From NCBI GenBank assembly GCA_947061115.1, contig CAMSMU010000003.1, positions 1 through 48,695 on the forward strand: 48,695 bases of DNA, given 5' to 3'. The DNA comes from an uncultured Clostridium sp. (GTDB lineage Bacteria > Bacillota > Clostridia > TANB77 > CAG-508). The position numbers were made by a program, and so were the translations under genes. Each line of letters begins with the position of its first letter. Position 1 is the first letter of the stretch. The notes below the pieces were generated by a model. The model saw nothing but the letters and a program-made list of their open reading frames with translations. It was not told the DNA's origin and made no database searches. This document shows positions 7,446-16,742 of this stretch, piece by piece.

Positions 7446-7827
7446 TGAGATATTTTAAGAATTTAATTTTTTGAAATAACATTTTTTCCGCGATGCCATC
7501 ATCGCTCCTACGATTTCTTTGATAATTGCCTCTGTAATTATTTATTAATTTGGTTTGCGAGGTACTGATAGTCGCTTCTACGATCTTTTGATAGCCCCCT
7601 ACAATTTTGTTCTATTTAAAAATTTAAGATTTAATATATATGATTATATTACAAAAACATGCTAAAATCAACAAAAATCGTTCGTCAAATATCTACAAAA
7701 CTCGACATGTTTTTAAAATAATGTATCTATTCCTATTTTTAATAATTCGGTTTTTAATCTTTATAGTTTGTTTGTTTAATCAAATTCCATATCAATTTTG
7801 CATAACTTGTAATATTTCAATTATATA
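7446..7827. other. Gene-free stretch with degenerate dispersed repeat copies
   Basis: No frame here has a ribosome binding site or protein-like composition; the longest plus-strand frame (from 7640) looks like AT-rich noise. 7501-7523 and 7564-7608 hold related segments built on GTCGCTTCTACGATCTTTT, the second preceded by ACTGATA and followed by CCCCCTACAATTTT. The same words recur at 33856-33892. Confidence 0.5.
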
Positions 7828-7881
7828 AAAGAAGATACTAATTTAATTAGTTAGACTAACTTAATCAGTATCTTCTTTTTA
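7828..7881 (-). terminator. Long hairpin terminator of the SASP gene
   Basis: A stem of about 22 bp with few mismatches (AGAAGATACT… pairing with …AGTATCTTCT, 3-nt loop TAG near 7852), with T runs on both sides. It lies about 43 nt after the SASP stop. Confidence 0.75.
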
Positions 7882-7924
7882 TCTAATAATTATTTGTTAA
7901 TTCACAAAGTTAAGTTAAATTAAA

Positions 7925-8122
7925 CTATTTAGATAATTGAGATTCAGCTTGTTGAATCATTTTCTTAACCATTGTTCCACCTATTTTACCAGCATCTCTT
8001 GCAGATATGTTACCATTGTAACCTTCTTTTAAAGATACTCCAACTTCATTAGCTACTTCATATTTGAATTTGTTAAGAGCTTCTTTTGCTTCTGGAACTG
8101 CTTTATTGCTTGAACTTGCCAT
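7925..8122 (-). CDS. Alpha/beta-type small acid-soluble spore protein
   Basis: 65 aa. Coats and protects DNA in the dormant spore and supplies amino acids at germination. The N-terminal family signature is FKYEVANEVGVSL, where the germination protease GPR cleaves after the Glu-Val-Ala-Asn-type site, and the C-terminal signature is GNISARDAGKIGGTMVKKMI. ATG at 8122 follows AGGAGGTG. Monocistronic, with a strong terminator. Direct evidence, with spo0A, that the organism sporulates. Confidence 0.95.
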   Translation of the reverse strand: MASSSNKAVPEAKEALNKFKYEVANEVGVSLKEGYNGNISARDAGKIGGTMVKKMIQQAESQLSK

Positions 8123-8171
8123 TGTGTTTCACCTCCTAAAAGTTTAATTGAAAAGTTTAATTTCTTTTCAC

Positions 8172-8178
8172 TATTATG
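8172..8178 (-). promoter_or_regulatory. Possible sigma-G -10 box of the SASP gene
   Basis: CATAATA on the minus strand, about 50 nt before the SASP ATG, matches the sigma-F/G -10 consensus CATWMTA. The -35 region 18 nt upstream is only a partial match, so this is tentative. Confidence 0.4.
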
Positions 8179-8216
8179 ATGCTCATTTATTAAACTTTTA
8201 AACTGGTAATTTATGT

Positions 8217-9656
8217 CTATTTTTTTAGTTCTTCAATAAACATTTCATTTAACATTTTTGGATTTGCTTTTCCTTTTGTTTGTTTCATTGCTTGACCTAC
8301 TAAAAATCCTAAGGCTCTATCTTTTCCTGCTTTATAATCTAATATTGATTGTTCATTTTCTGATAAAACTTTTTTTACAACTTCTTTTATTTGTGATTCA
8401 TCAGAAATTTGTATCCATCCTTTTTCTTCTATAATATTACTTGGTTTTCTTGGATTTTCAAATAATTCATCTAATACTTTTTTTGCAATGCTAGAACTTA
8501 TTGTTCCTTTGTCTATTAATTCTACAAGTTCTGCTAAATTATCTGCTGTAAATGGAATTTGCTCAGGCTCTAATTCTTTTTCGTTTAAAATTTTTGCAAT
8601 ATCTGAGTTTAGCCAATTACATACTGCTTTGTAGTTTTTGCATACTCTTCCTGCATTTTCAAATAAATCTGATAAATGTTTTGAAGATGTTATAATATTA
8701 CTATCTTTTTCTGATAATCCTAATTCTTCTATATATCTTACTTTTCTTGATTCTGGCATTTCTGGTAAGCTTTTTCTTATATTTTCAATGTACTCATCAG
8801 ATAATTTTATTGCTACTAAGTCTGGTTCTGGAAAATATCTATAATCTTGAGCATTTTCTTTATCTCTCATTATAAATGTTTTTCCTTCTATATCGTCCCA
8901 TCTTAAGGTTTCTTGTTCTATTTTATTACCACTTTCAATTTCATCAATTTGCCTATCTTTTTCATATTCTATTGCTCTTGATATTGATTTAAATGAGTTC
9001 ATATTTTTCATTTCTGTACGAGTTCCAAATGGTTCATCTTTTTTATGTACAGAAACATTAACATCAGCTCTTAAAGATCCTTCTTGCATTTTACAATCTG
9101 ATACTTCTATATATTGCAAAATTGATTTTAATTTTTTTAAATATCTATCTGCTTCACTTGCTGACCTTATATCTGGCTCTGATACTATTTCTATTAGTGG
9201 TACACCAGCTCTATTTAAGTCTACTAAACTTCCTCCACCAAATTCATTATGATTTAGTTTTCCTGCATCTTCTTCTATATGTATTCTTAATATTCTAATC
9301 TTTTTAGCATTACCATTATCGTCTTCTATTTCAATATATCCATTGTTACATAATGGTTTATCGAATTGTGATATTTGATAAGATTTAGGTAAGTCTGGGT
9401 AGAAATAGTTTTTTCTATCATTTTTACTATCTTTAGAAATACTACAATTTGTTGCTAATCCTGCTTTTACTGCATACTCAACTACTTTTTCATTAAGTAC
9501 AGGTAGTGTTCCTGGAAGTGCCATACATATAGGGCAAGTTTGTGTATTTGGTTCTCCTCCAAAGTCTGTTTTACATGAACAGAATATTTTTGTTTTTGTA
9601 GATAACTCTGCATGTACTTCTAAACCTATAACTGTTTCATAACTTTCTGCTGCCAT
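8217..9656 (-). CDS. gatB: Asp-tRNA(Asn)/Glu-tRNA(Gln) amidotransferase subunit B
   Basis: 479 aa, full length. Kinase/transamidase subunit that activates the misacylated tRNA side chain with ATP before amidation. Seen: YETVIGLEVHAELST at the N-terminus, the zinc-site cysteines in CSCKTDFG and CPICMALPG, then the cradle domain, and a C-terminal GatB/YqeY tail ending with GFLVGQAMKQTKGKANPK. ATG 9656 with a GGAG upstream. It follows gatA by 17 nt and is the last gene of the gatC-tmk-gatA-gatB cluster. Together with gatA and gatC it supplies Gln-tRNA(Gln), Asn-tRNA(Asn) or both. Confidence 0.97.
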   Translation of the reverse strand: MAAESYETVIGLEVHAELSTKTKIFCSCKTDFGGEPNTQTCPICMALPGTLPVLNEKVVEYAVKAGLATNCSISKDSKNDRKNYFYPDLPKSYQISQFDKPLCNNGYIEIEDDNGNAKKIRILRIHIEEDAGKLNHNEFGGGSLVDLNRAGVPLIEIVSEPDIRSASEADRYLKKLKSILQYIEVSDCKMQEGSLRADVNVSVHKKDEPFGTRTEMKNMNSFKSISRAIEYEKDRQIDEIESGNKIEQETLRWDDIEGKTFIMRDKENAQDYRYFPEPDLVAIKLSDEYIENIRKSLPEMPESRKVRYIEELGLSEKDSNIITSSKHLSDLFENAGRVCKNYKAVCNWLNSDIAKILNEKELEPEQIPFTADNLAELVELIDKGTISSSIAKKVLDELFENPRKPSNIIEEKGWIQISDESQIKEVVKKVLSENEQSILDYKAGKDRALGFLVGQAMKQTKGKANPKMLNEMFIEELKK

Positions 9657-9673
9657 CTATTATCTCCTCTCAA

Positions 9674-11134
9674 TTAATTTTTAAATGTTGGTTTATAGTT
9701 TTCTCTAAATTTGATTTTTTGCTCAAATGTATATGCTGCATTTAATATTTTTTCTTCTTGAAATTTATTTCCTATTAACTGCATTCCTATTGGCATTCCT
9801 TTATTATCTACACCACAAGGAATAGATATTGCTGGAACACCTGCTATGTTTATAGATACAGTACATATATCTGCTAAATACATTTCTAATGGATTTTCAT
9901 TTTTTTCACCAATTTTAAATGCCGTTGTTGGTGCTACTGGTGTTAGTAAAACATCATATTTACTAAATGCATTGTCGAATTCTTTTTTTACATACGTTCT
10001 AACCTTTTGAGCTTTTTTATAATATGCATCATAATATCCAGAAGATAATACATATGTTCCTAATATTATTCTTCTTTTTACTTCATTTCCAAAGCTTTCT
10101 GTTCTAGAGTTTGTATATAATTCTTTTAGTGAATTAAATTCTCTTGCTCTATATCCATATCTTATTCCATCAAATCTTCCTAAATTTGAACTTGCTTCTG
10201 CACATGCGATTATATAATAAGCTGCTAGAGAATATGTTGATACATCTAAAGAACATTCTTCTACTGTTGCTCCTAATGATTTATATATTTCTGATGCTTC
10301 TAATAGTTTTTCCTTTACTTCTTTATTTATACCTTCGCCAAAAAACTCTTTAGGTATGCCTATTTTTAAACCTTTTACATCATTTTTTAAAGATTTTGTA
10401 TAATCTATTTTTTGAGTATTTGATGAAGTTGAGTCTTTTTCGTCATGTCCTGCAATTAAATTTAATAATATAGCATTATCTTTTACATCTTTTGTAATAG
10501 GGCCTATTTGATCTAATGATGATGCAAATGCTACTAATCCATATCTTGATACTAATCCATATGTAGGTTTTAGTCCTACCACTCCACAAAATGAAGCAGG
10601 CTCTCTTATTGATCCACCTGTATCACTTCCTAATGCCCATGGAACTAAATCTGCTGCAACTGCTGCTGCACTTCCTCCTGATGATCCCCCTGGTACAGTA
10701 TTTAGATCCCATGGATTTCTAGTAATTTTCATTGCTGAATTTTCAGTAGAACTTCCCATTGCAAATTCATCCATATTTAGTTTTCCTAAACTAAATATTT
10801 CTTCTTTATTTAGATTTTCAATTACTGTTGCATCATATGGAGATACAAAATTTTCTAGCATTTTAGATGCACATGTTGTTTTTACTCCTTTTGTACAAAG
10901 GTTATCTTTTATTCCTATTGGAATACCTGAATATTCACTTTTTCTACCCCTTTTATCTATTTCTTCTGCCTTTTCCTTAGCTGAATCTGTTGTTAATGTT
11001 ATAAATGCTTGTACATCTTTTTCTTTTTCATTTATTCTATCTATGTATGCATTAGTTATATCTAAAGATGTAAGTTCTTTTTTATCTAATTTTTCTTTTA
11101 GTTCGCTAACTGTAAGCCTTGTAATATCTGACAT
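9674..11134 (-). CDS. gatA: Asp-tRNA(Asn)/Glu-tRNA(Gln) amidotransferase subunit A
   Basis: 486 aa. Amidase-signature enzyme that releases ammonia from glutamine and channels it to GatB. The Ser-cisSer-Lys triad is visible: Lys in [14 protein letters not shown], the cis-Ser in [13 protein letters not shown], and the nucleophile in [16 protein letters not shown]. Length is normal. ATG 11134 follows GGAG; 17 nt separate it from tmk upstream. Confidence 0.97.
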   Translation of the reverse strand: MSDITRLTVSELKEKLDKKELTSLDITNAYIDRINEKEKDVQAFITLTTDSAKEKAEEIDKRGRKSEYSGIPIGIKDNLCTKGVKTTCASKMLENFVSPYDATVIENLNKEEIFSLGKLNMDEFAMGSSTENSAMKITRNPWDLNTVPGGSSGGSAAAVAADLVPWALGSDTGGSIREPASFCGVVGLKPTYGLVSRYGLVAFASSLDQIGPITKDVKDNAILLNLIAGHDEKDSTSSNTQKIDYTKSLKNDVKGLKIGIPKEFFGEGINKEVKEKLLEASEIYKSLGATVEECSLDVSTYSLAAYYIIACAEASSNLGRFDGIRYGYRAREFNSLKELYTNSRTESFGNEVKRRIILGTYVLSSGYYDAYYKKAQKVRTYVKKEFDNAFSKYDVLLTPVAPTTAFKIGEKNENPLEMYLADICTVSINIAGVPAISIPCGVDNKGMPIGMQLIGNKFQEEKILNAAYTFEQKIKFRENYKPTFKN

Positions 11135-11151
11135 CTACTTTCTCCTCTCAA

Positions 11152-11823
11152 TTAAAGATGTTTTTTTATCTCCGTATAAATTTCTTCACTTATATTTTCT
11201 ATAGTTCTTAAGTTCCCATTTTTTATGCATTCTACTATATACCAATTATACTTTTTAGCAACATCACATGCTGCATTATAACTATCTATAATATGATTTT
11301 TATCTCTTTCATGTATGTCTTTTTTTGCATTATGTGTAAATTTGTTTTCTCTATCTTTTATTAATTCTAATGCCTTTTCTGGTGGCATTTTTAAGAAAAA
11401 TACTTCTTTTGGAACAGGAAGTCCATATAAGTTAAATTCAAAATCCCAAAGCCAATTTAAAAATTTTTCTCTTTCTTCTTTATCTTTTATTTTTCCTGCT
11501 TGATGTACCATATTAGCAGTTGTATATCTATCTGCAAGTATTATTCCACCATTTTCATAATAACTTTTATATTGTGTTGTATATGTTGCATATCTATCTG
11601 CTGCATAAAATGTTGAAGCGATATATGGGCTAATCTCTTTTGCGTTTTCCCCAAATTCTCCAGATAAATACATTTTTACTAATGAAGATGAAGGACTATC
11701 ATAATTTGGAAAGCTTACTACTTTATAGTCTATATTATCTTTTGATAAATTTTCTTTTAATTTTTCAAATTGAGTTTGTTTTCCTGATCCATCTGTTCCA
11801 TCTATTACAAATATTTTTCCCAT
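11152..11823 (-). CDS. tmk: Thymidylate kinase family protein
   Basis: 223 aa. Phosphorylates dTMP to dTDP with ATP. P-loop GTDGSGKQT at residues 9-17, the DRY motif in ILADRYTTAN, and the substrate-contact region AADRYATYTTQYK. It resembles the longer Tmk type that some Clostridia carry instead of the ~205-aa form. It is inserted between gatC and gatA, with 15-18 nt gaps on both sides, so it is co-transcribed with the amidotransferase genes. Whether it is the only Tmk of the cell cannot be told here. Confidence 0.85.
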   Translation of the reverse strand: MGKIFVIDGTDGSGKQTQFEKLKENLSKDNIDYKVVSFPNYDSPSSSLVKMYLSGEFGENAKEISPYIASTFYAADRYATYTTQYKSYYENGGIILADRYTTANMVHQAGKIKDKEEREKFLNWLWDFEFNLYGLPVPKEVFFLKMPPEKALELIKDRENKFTHNAKKDIHERDKNHIIDSYNAACDVAKKYNWYIVECIKNGNLRTIENISEEIYTEIKKHL

Positions 11824-11838
11824 ATATTTCTCCTTTTA

Positions 11839-12126
11839 TTAATTTATTACTTTTGGTATTTTAAACATATTTCTTTCTTTTTCTGGTGCATTTTGTAATA
11901 ATAATTCATTATCTTCAAATACTTTTACTTCGTCTTTTCTAAATACATTTGTACTATCATTTGCTACTATTGTTTCTTCACAGTTATTTAAATCTACAGA
12001 ATTTAATACATCTGTATAATTTAGTATGTCTTCTAAATTATTTAAATATTTATCTATTTCTTCTTCTTTTATTTTTAAGTCTGCTAAATTTGCAATATGC
12101 AGTAATTCTTCTTTATTTACTTTCAC
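11839..12126 (-). CDS. gatC: Asp-tRNA(Asn)/Glu-tRNA(Gln) amidotransferase subunit C
   Basis: 95 aa. Small subunit that wraps around GatA and GatB and stabilises the complex. Typical N-terminus HIANLADLKIKEEEI followed by LEDILNYTDVLNSVD; the C-terminus has the usual short acidic segment. The start is GTG at 12126, 7 nt after AGGAGG. It begins the gat cluster, 65 nt after copA; a weak TATACT lies in that gap, so a separate promoter is possible. Confidence 0.93.
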   Translation of the reverse strand: MKVNKEELLHIANLADLKIKEEEIDKYLNNLEDILNYTDVLNSVDLNNCEETIVANDSTNVFRKDEVKVFEDNELLLQNAPEKERNMFKIPKVIN

Positions 12127-12191
12127 AAGTTACCTCCTTTTTTGCGTTATTAGTATATCATAAATTTTCATTTTTTACCATATTTAATATA

Positions 12192-14384
12192 TTATTTTAA
12201 AGAATATTTTAATCTTAAACTATTTAATGTTACTGTTACACTACTTATCGTCATTGCAAATGCTGCCATCATAGGGTTTATAGTTATATTTATAGGTAAT
12301 AACATTCCCATAGCTACTGGTAGCATACAAATATTATAGAAAAATGCCCAAAATAAATTTTGTTTTATATTTTTTATTGTTTTTTTACTTATATTGTTTA
12401 AGTCTTCAATTTTTGATAAGTCATCATTCATTAAAACAATATCACTACTATCCATTGCTATGTCTGTTCCACTTCCTACAGATAATCCTATATCTGCTTT
12501 TATTAGGCTAATACTATCATTTATTCCATCACCACACATCATAACCAATCCATCTTTTTTTAATTTTTCTATTTCATTTGCTTTATCTTTAGGTAAAACA
12601 TTTGCTATTACATTTTCTATTTCTAATGAATTTGCTATTGCTGTGGCAGTTTCTTTATTATCTCCTGTAAGCATTACAATATTTATATTTTTTTCTTTTA
12701 ATTTTTTTATTACCTCTTTTGCATTTTCTTTTATTGTATCTTTTACACCAATTAGTGCTAATAACTCATTTTGCTTTGCAATGTATAATATGCTGCATCC
12801 TTCTTTTTCTAGTGATAATTCATCTTTTTCTTTTATTTGGATATTATTTTCAAGCATTAATTTACTATTGCCTATTAAGTACCCTACATCTTCTAATTTT
12901 GCGCTTACACCATGTCCTGCAATATTTTTGAATTCTGTTACTTTTTCTAACTCAATGTTCTTTTCTTTTGCATTATTTACTATTCCTCTTGCAATTGGAT
13001 GTTCTGATTTTGATTCTATACTTGCTACTATCTTTAGCAAGTCATTTTCTTCTAATTTTGTATAATTGTATATTTTATATATATTTAATTTTCCTTTAGT
13101 TAAAGTACCTGTTTTATCAAAAACTATTGTTTTTACTTTATGTGCATTTTCTAAGCTTTCACTATTTTTTATTAAGATTCCCTTTCTACTAGCTTCTCCT
13201 GATGCTATGACTATTGAAAGTGGAGTAGCTAATCCTAAGCTACATGGACATGCTACTACTAAAATTGATATAAATATATTTATTGCAAATGAAGTTTCCT
13301 TTTCTATTAAAATCCATACTAATGCACTTATTATTGCTATTATCATTATTGCTGGTACAAAATATCCACTTATTTTATCTGCAATTTTTGCAATTGGAGC
13401 CTTTGTACTTGCTGTTTCTACTACAAGTTTTACTATTTCTGAAACTGTTGATTCTTTTCCTATTTTTTCTGCCCTATATGTTACTGTTCCCTCATAGTTT
13501 ATACTTCCAGCAATTACTTTATTTCCTTTTTCCTTTTTTGCTGGTATACTCTCTCCCGTTATAAATGATTCATCAATATGAGTAGTTCCTTCTAATATTT
13601 CTCCATCTACTGCAAATTTTTCTCCTGGTTTGCAAATTACAACATCTCCTTTTTCTATTTCATCAATTGTAACTTGCAATTCTTTACCATCTTTTATTAT
13701 AGTCGCATATTTAGGTGTTATCATCATAAGATCTTGTATTGCATCTTTTGTTTTATCTTTATTTCTATTTTCTATATACTTACCTATTCTTATAAAAAAT
13801 ATTATTATAACTACTGACTCATAATAAAGTTTGTGAACATATTCTTCATTTCCTTTAAAAATCATATATGTTCCAAATATGCTATAAATCATACTACTTA
13901 AAACTCCAATTCCAACTAATGTATCCATATTAGGAGTTTTATGAATTAAGTTTTTATATCCATTTTTTATTATGTCTTTACCCATAAAACATACTATTAG
14001 TGATAATACCAAAAGTGTGATAGCAAGTATTATTGAATTTTCTAAAATTGGAATTTGAGGCAAATTCACCATATGCCCCATTGATATATATAAAGTTATT
14101 ATAGATAATATAGTTAATATAATTAAATTATATTTTTGATTATTGTTCTTTTTTTCTTCTTTTTCAAAATTATCTATCCCTAAACTTTCAAAACCTGCTT
14201 TTTCTATAAATTTGTCAATTTGCTTTAAATCTAGTTTTTCTTCATCATATTGTATACTCGCATTATTCATTACTAGATTTACAGCTGCACTTGTTATTCC
14301 ATCCTGCCTATTTAAATATTTTTCCAATCCACTTGAACATGCACTGCAGGTCATTCCGCCTATTTTTAATAAAACTTTCTTCAT
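12192..14384 (-). CDS. copA: Copper-exporting P1B-type ATPase
   Basis: 730 aa. Pumps Cu(I) out of the cytoplasm. One N-terminal metal-binding domain with GMTCSACS (residues ~9-16), membrane helices from ~90, the actuator loop TGES, the CPC ion site in VACPCSLGLATP (~379-381), phosphorylated Asp in FDKTGTLTKG (~423), SEHPIA of the nucleotide domain, and GDGIND before two final membrane helices. Length is normal for a single-MBD CopA. It follows copZ by 25 nt, and copZ probably delivers copper to it. No CsoR/CopY regulator is visible nearby, which is unusual for a copper operon. Confidence 0.95.
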   Translation of the reverse strand: MKKVLLKIGGMTCSACSSGLEKYLNRQDGITSAAVNLVMNNASIQYDEEKLDLKQIDKFIEKAGFESLGIDNFEKEEKKNNNQKYNLIILTILSIITLYISMGHMVNLPQIPILENSIILAITLLVLSLIVCFMGKDIIKNGYKNLIHKTPNMDTLVGIGVLSSMIYSIFGTYMIFKGNEEYVHKLYYESVVIIIFFIRIGKYIENRNKDKTKDAIQDLMMITPKYATIIKDGKELQVTIDEIEKGDVVICKPGEKFAVDGEILEGTTHIDESFITGESIPAKKEKGNKVIAGSINYEGTVTYRAEKIGKESTVSEIVKLVVETASTKAPIAKIADKISGYFVPAIMIIAIISALVWILIEKETSFAINIFISILVVACPCSLGLATPLSIVIASGEASRKGILIKNSESLENAHKVKTIVFDKTGTLTKGKLNIYKIYNYTKLEENDLLKIVASIESKSEHPIARGIVNNAKEKNIELEKVTEFKNIAGHGVSAKLEDVGYLIGNSKLMLENNIQIKEKDELSLEKEGCSILYIAKQNELLALIGVKDTIKENAKEVIKKLKEKNINIVMLTGDNKETATAIANSLEIENVIANVLPKDKANEIEKLKKDGLVMMCGDGINDSISLIKADIGLSVGSGTDIAMDSSDIVLMNDDLSKIEDLNNISKKTIKNIKQNLFWAFFYNICMLPVAMGMLLPINITINPMMAAFAMTISSVTVTLNSLRLKYSLK

Positions 14385-14409
14385 ACTAATTTATTTCCTT
14401 TTTAATAAT

Positions 14410-14613
14410 TTAGTCTACTACTTCAAAACCTGCATCATTAATTGTTTCTTTAATTTTGTCCATTGTAACTATATTTTCATCGAAATCTATTTGTGCATTT
14501 TTTTCTTCTAAGCTAACTACTGCTTCTTTTACTCCTTCTAAACTATTAAGCACTTTTGTTAATCTAACTTTACATCCTTCACAATGCATTCCTTCAATAT
14601 TTATTTTTTTCAT
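14410..14613 (-). CDS. copZ: Copper chaperone, heavy-metal-associated domain protein
   Basis: 67 aa, a single ferredoxin-like HMA domain with the metal site MHCEGC at residues ~9-14 and a typical ending ETINDAGFEV. Carries Cu(I) to CopA. It sits between the NrdD-like gene (15 nt after its stop) and copA (25 nt before its start). Confidence 0.9.
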   Translation of the reverse strand: MKKINIEGMHCEGCKVRLTKVLNSLEGVKEAVVSLEEKNAQIDFDENIVTMDKIKETINDAGFEVVD

Positions 14614-14628
14614 AATCTTATTTCCTTT

Positions 14629-16725
14629 CTATATTTTATTGATTTTTGCAAAACCAATGTCTTTTTTATACATTTCTTTTATTATATCTTCTACATTTCC
14701 TTTTATGCATACTTCAGTTATATGACCTCCGTTTGTAAGCTCATGATATGGTGCTTCAATTTTTATTTTTGTTTCGCTATCATATTCTTTTGGTAATTCA
14801 AAAGATGGTGTATATTCTTCTTTATCTGTTACATCTTTTATTTTTCCAAATATTACTCTATCAACTTCCATAAATTCTTTTGCTATTTCTTTTGTTGTAT
14901 CTCCCGCTAAAGCAAAATTTAAATTATATTTTTTTGAAAACTCATCTACTTTGTTTTTCATTGTTTCAATTATTTTTATTCCTAATTCTTGTGATGCTTT
15001 ACTTTCTCCATGATTTTTACCTTTTAGAACTATTAAGCATTCATTTAGCCCTATAAACGATATTTTCATAATTCCTTGTTTTAATGCTTTTCTTACTTTA
15101 TCTTCATCTTTTAATTTTTCTGAATCGATCCAAACATTCTGTTTCATCAAAAATGGAAAATTGTATACTTTTTTATTTCCTTGTATTTCAAGTCTTTCTA
15201 GCAATTGGTCTTTTACAAGTTCTAATTTTTGATCTAATTCGTTAAAAAATTCTTCTAAATCTTGATGTTTAAGTGCTATTCTTGGTAAATTTATTGTTGT
15301 TGTAGATATTACTCCTCTACTAGAAACAATTTCTTTATCCTCATCTATATTATTATCTATTATTCTTGAACCATCACTTAAATATGCTACTTCTGTATTA
15401 TAATCTCCTACTTTATATTTTTGAATATTATATGTTGAATCTAAAAATGCAAATCGTATATTTTTGTTTTCTTCTGCTAATTTACATGCTTTTTTAAATA
15501 AATCATAATTTTTATCATTTTTATCATAGTTCACACCATTTTTTACTTTAAATACTGTAATTGGTGTAACTATTGATTTCTTGTTTCCTATTCCCTCATC
15601 TATGCATCTTAAGAAGTTTTCTGTAATCATTCGTCCTTCCATACTTGTATCTGTACCCAAATTAATAGCAGTATATTTGGAATTTAGATTGTCTGTACAT
15701 AAGCTATTTAGGTTATGCACAAAAGCTTCCATAGATTGGTATACTTGGTTGTTTGTTTTCTCTAAAGCACTTTTATATACAATTCTAAACATTCTCTTAA
15801 GTTCATCTGCATTTCTAGTGAATTTGTAAAATTCTTCTATGTTGAAATCTATTGTAGATAATTTATCAATTTCTCTCTCTATTCCATTGATTGCTATAAA
15901 TTTATCATAATCTGTATATTCTAATATGTCATAAATTGTTTGTCTAAATTGCTTTTTAAAAGATTTTAAAACTCCTGGTGCCATATAATAGTCAAATGCT
16001 GGAATTCCTTGCTCTCCTGATTGATCTTTTTGATTTCCAGATATAGCAATAACACTTAAAATCGAATATGTAAATATATTTTGTGGTTCTCTTACTACAC
16101 TACTTTCTGTTGAAAATCCATCTGTAAATAATTTTTCTAAATCTATTTGGCAACTCTCTGTTGTTCCAATTGGATAAAAATCTAAATTGTGAATATTAAT
16201 ATCTCCATTTTCATGACTATCTGCAAATTTTTTCTTTATTAGATATGATGTTGCAAATTCTTGGGATATTGTACTTCCATATGCTGACATAGTTTGCATT
16301 GCATTTTTATTATCTATTATTATTTCTGCATTTTCTTTTGTCTTAAGCCCTAACTTTTCTAATGCCTTTAAAAATTTATGTTTTCTTTTTTCATCAAAGA
16401 AAATTTCTCTTGATTGAGTTCTATTTTCCCTATACTCTGAAAAAGACTTATATACATCTTCATAACCATTTGCTTTAATTTCTTCTTCTATTAGATCTTG
16501 TATTTCTTCTATTTTTATTCTATCAGTTTTTAAATCTACAATTTTTTCTATAACTTTATTATATATTTTATTTATATCATCTTCACTATATTTTTTGCTT
16601 TCACTTTCTAGTTCTACGCTATCAAATCCTTTTTTTATTGCAATTGCTATCTTTGTTCCATCAAAATTAACTTTTTTTCCATCTCTTTTTACTACAATTA
16701 CTCTTGCTAAAATATCTTCTATCAT
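14629..16725 (-). CDS. Anaerobic ribonucleotide reductase (NrdD) paralogue lacking radical and active-site residues
   Basis: 698 aa. It aligns along most of its length with class III reductases: an ATP-cone at residues ~8-100 (VVKRDGKKVNFDGTKIAIAI), then DINIHNLDFYPIGTTESCQ, INLGTDTSMEGRM, TTTINLPRIAL and IEAPYHELTNGGHI. Compared with family sequences as I know them, catalytic points are changed: CCQ is SCQ (~190), HGGQ is SGEQ (~236), the HSRAGAQVPF block is CTDNLNSKY (~342), and the thiyl-radical GCR motif is SDGSR (~450). The protein stops right after GFAKINKI, where active enzymes continue into the four-Cys zinc site and glycyl-radical loop. No nrdG is in the window. It is probably a non-catalytic nucleotide-binding homologue. 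The frame is intact with AAGGA before the ATG, so it is not a simple pseudogene. Confidence 0.85.
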   Translation of the reverse strand: MIEDILARVIVVKRDGKKVNFDGTKIAIAIKKGFDSVELESESKKYSEDDINKIYNKVIEKIVDLKTDRIKIEEIQDLIEEEIKANGYEDVYKSFSEYRENRTQSREIFFDEKRKHKFLKALEKLGLKTKENAEIIIDNKNAMQTMSAYGSTISQEFATSYLIKKKFADSHENGDINIHNLDFYPIGTTESCQIDLEKLFTDGFSTESSVVREPQNIFTYSILSVIAISGNQKDQSGEQGIPAFDYYMAPGVLKSFKKQFRQTIYDILEYTDYDKFIAINGIEREIDKLSTIDFNIEEFYKFTRNADELKRMFRIVYKSALEKTNNQVYQSMEAFVHNLNSLCTDNLNSKYTAINLGTDTSMEGRMITENFLRCIDEGIGNKKSIVTPITVFKVKNGVNYDKNDKNYDLFKKACKLAEENKNIRFAFLDSTYNIQKYKVGDYNTEVAYLSDGSRIIDNNIDEDKEIVSSRGVISTTTINLPRIALKHQDLEEFFNELDQKLELVKDQLLERLEIQGNKKVYNFPFLMKQNVWIDSEKLKDEDKVRKALKQGIMKISFIGLNECLIVLKGKNHGESKASQELGIKIIETMKNKVDEFSKKYNLNFALAGDTTKEIAKEFMEVDRVIFGKIKDVTDKEEYTPSFELPKEYDSETKIKIEAPYHELTNGGHITEVCIKGNVEDIIKEMYKKDIGFAKINKI

Positions 16726-16742
16726 TTTGATTCCTTCCGATT

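Noticed and set aside
7640-7828. 62-codon plus-strand open frame
   Set aside because: No ribosome binding site, AT-rich noise-like composition (Ile, Phe, Asn, Lys), and it lies against degenerate repeats; not called as a gene.
12394-13824. Long plus-strand open frames opposite copA, and similar frames opposite most large genes
   Set aside because: They are antisense shadows of AT-rich coding DNA, full of Phe, Leu and Ser, without ribosome binding sites.
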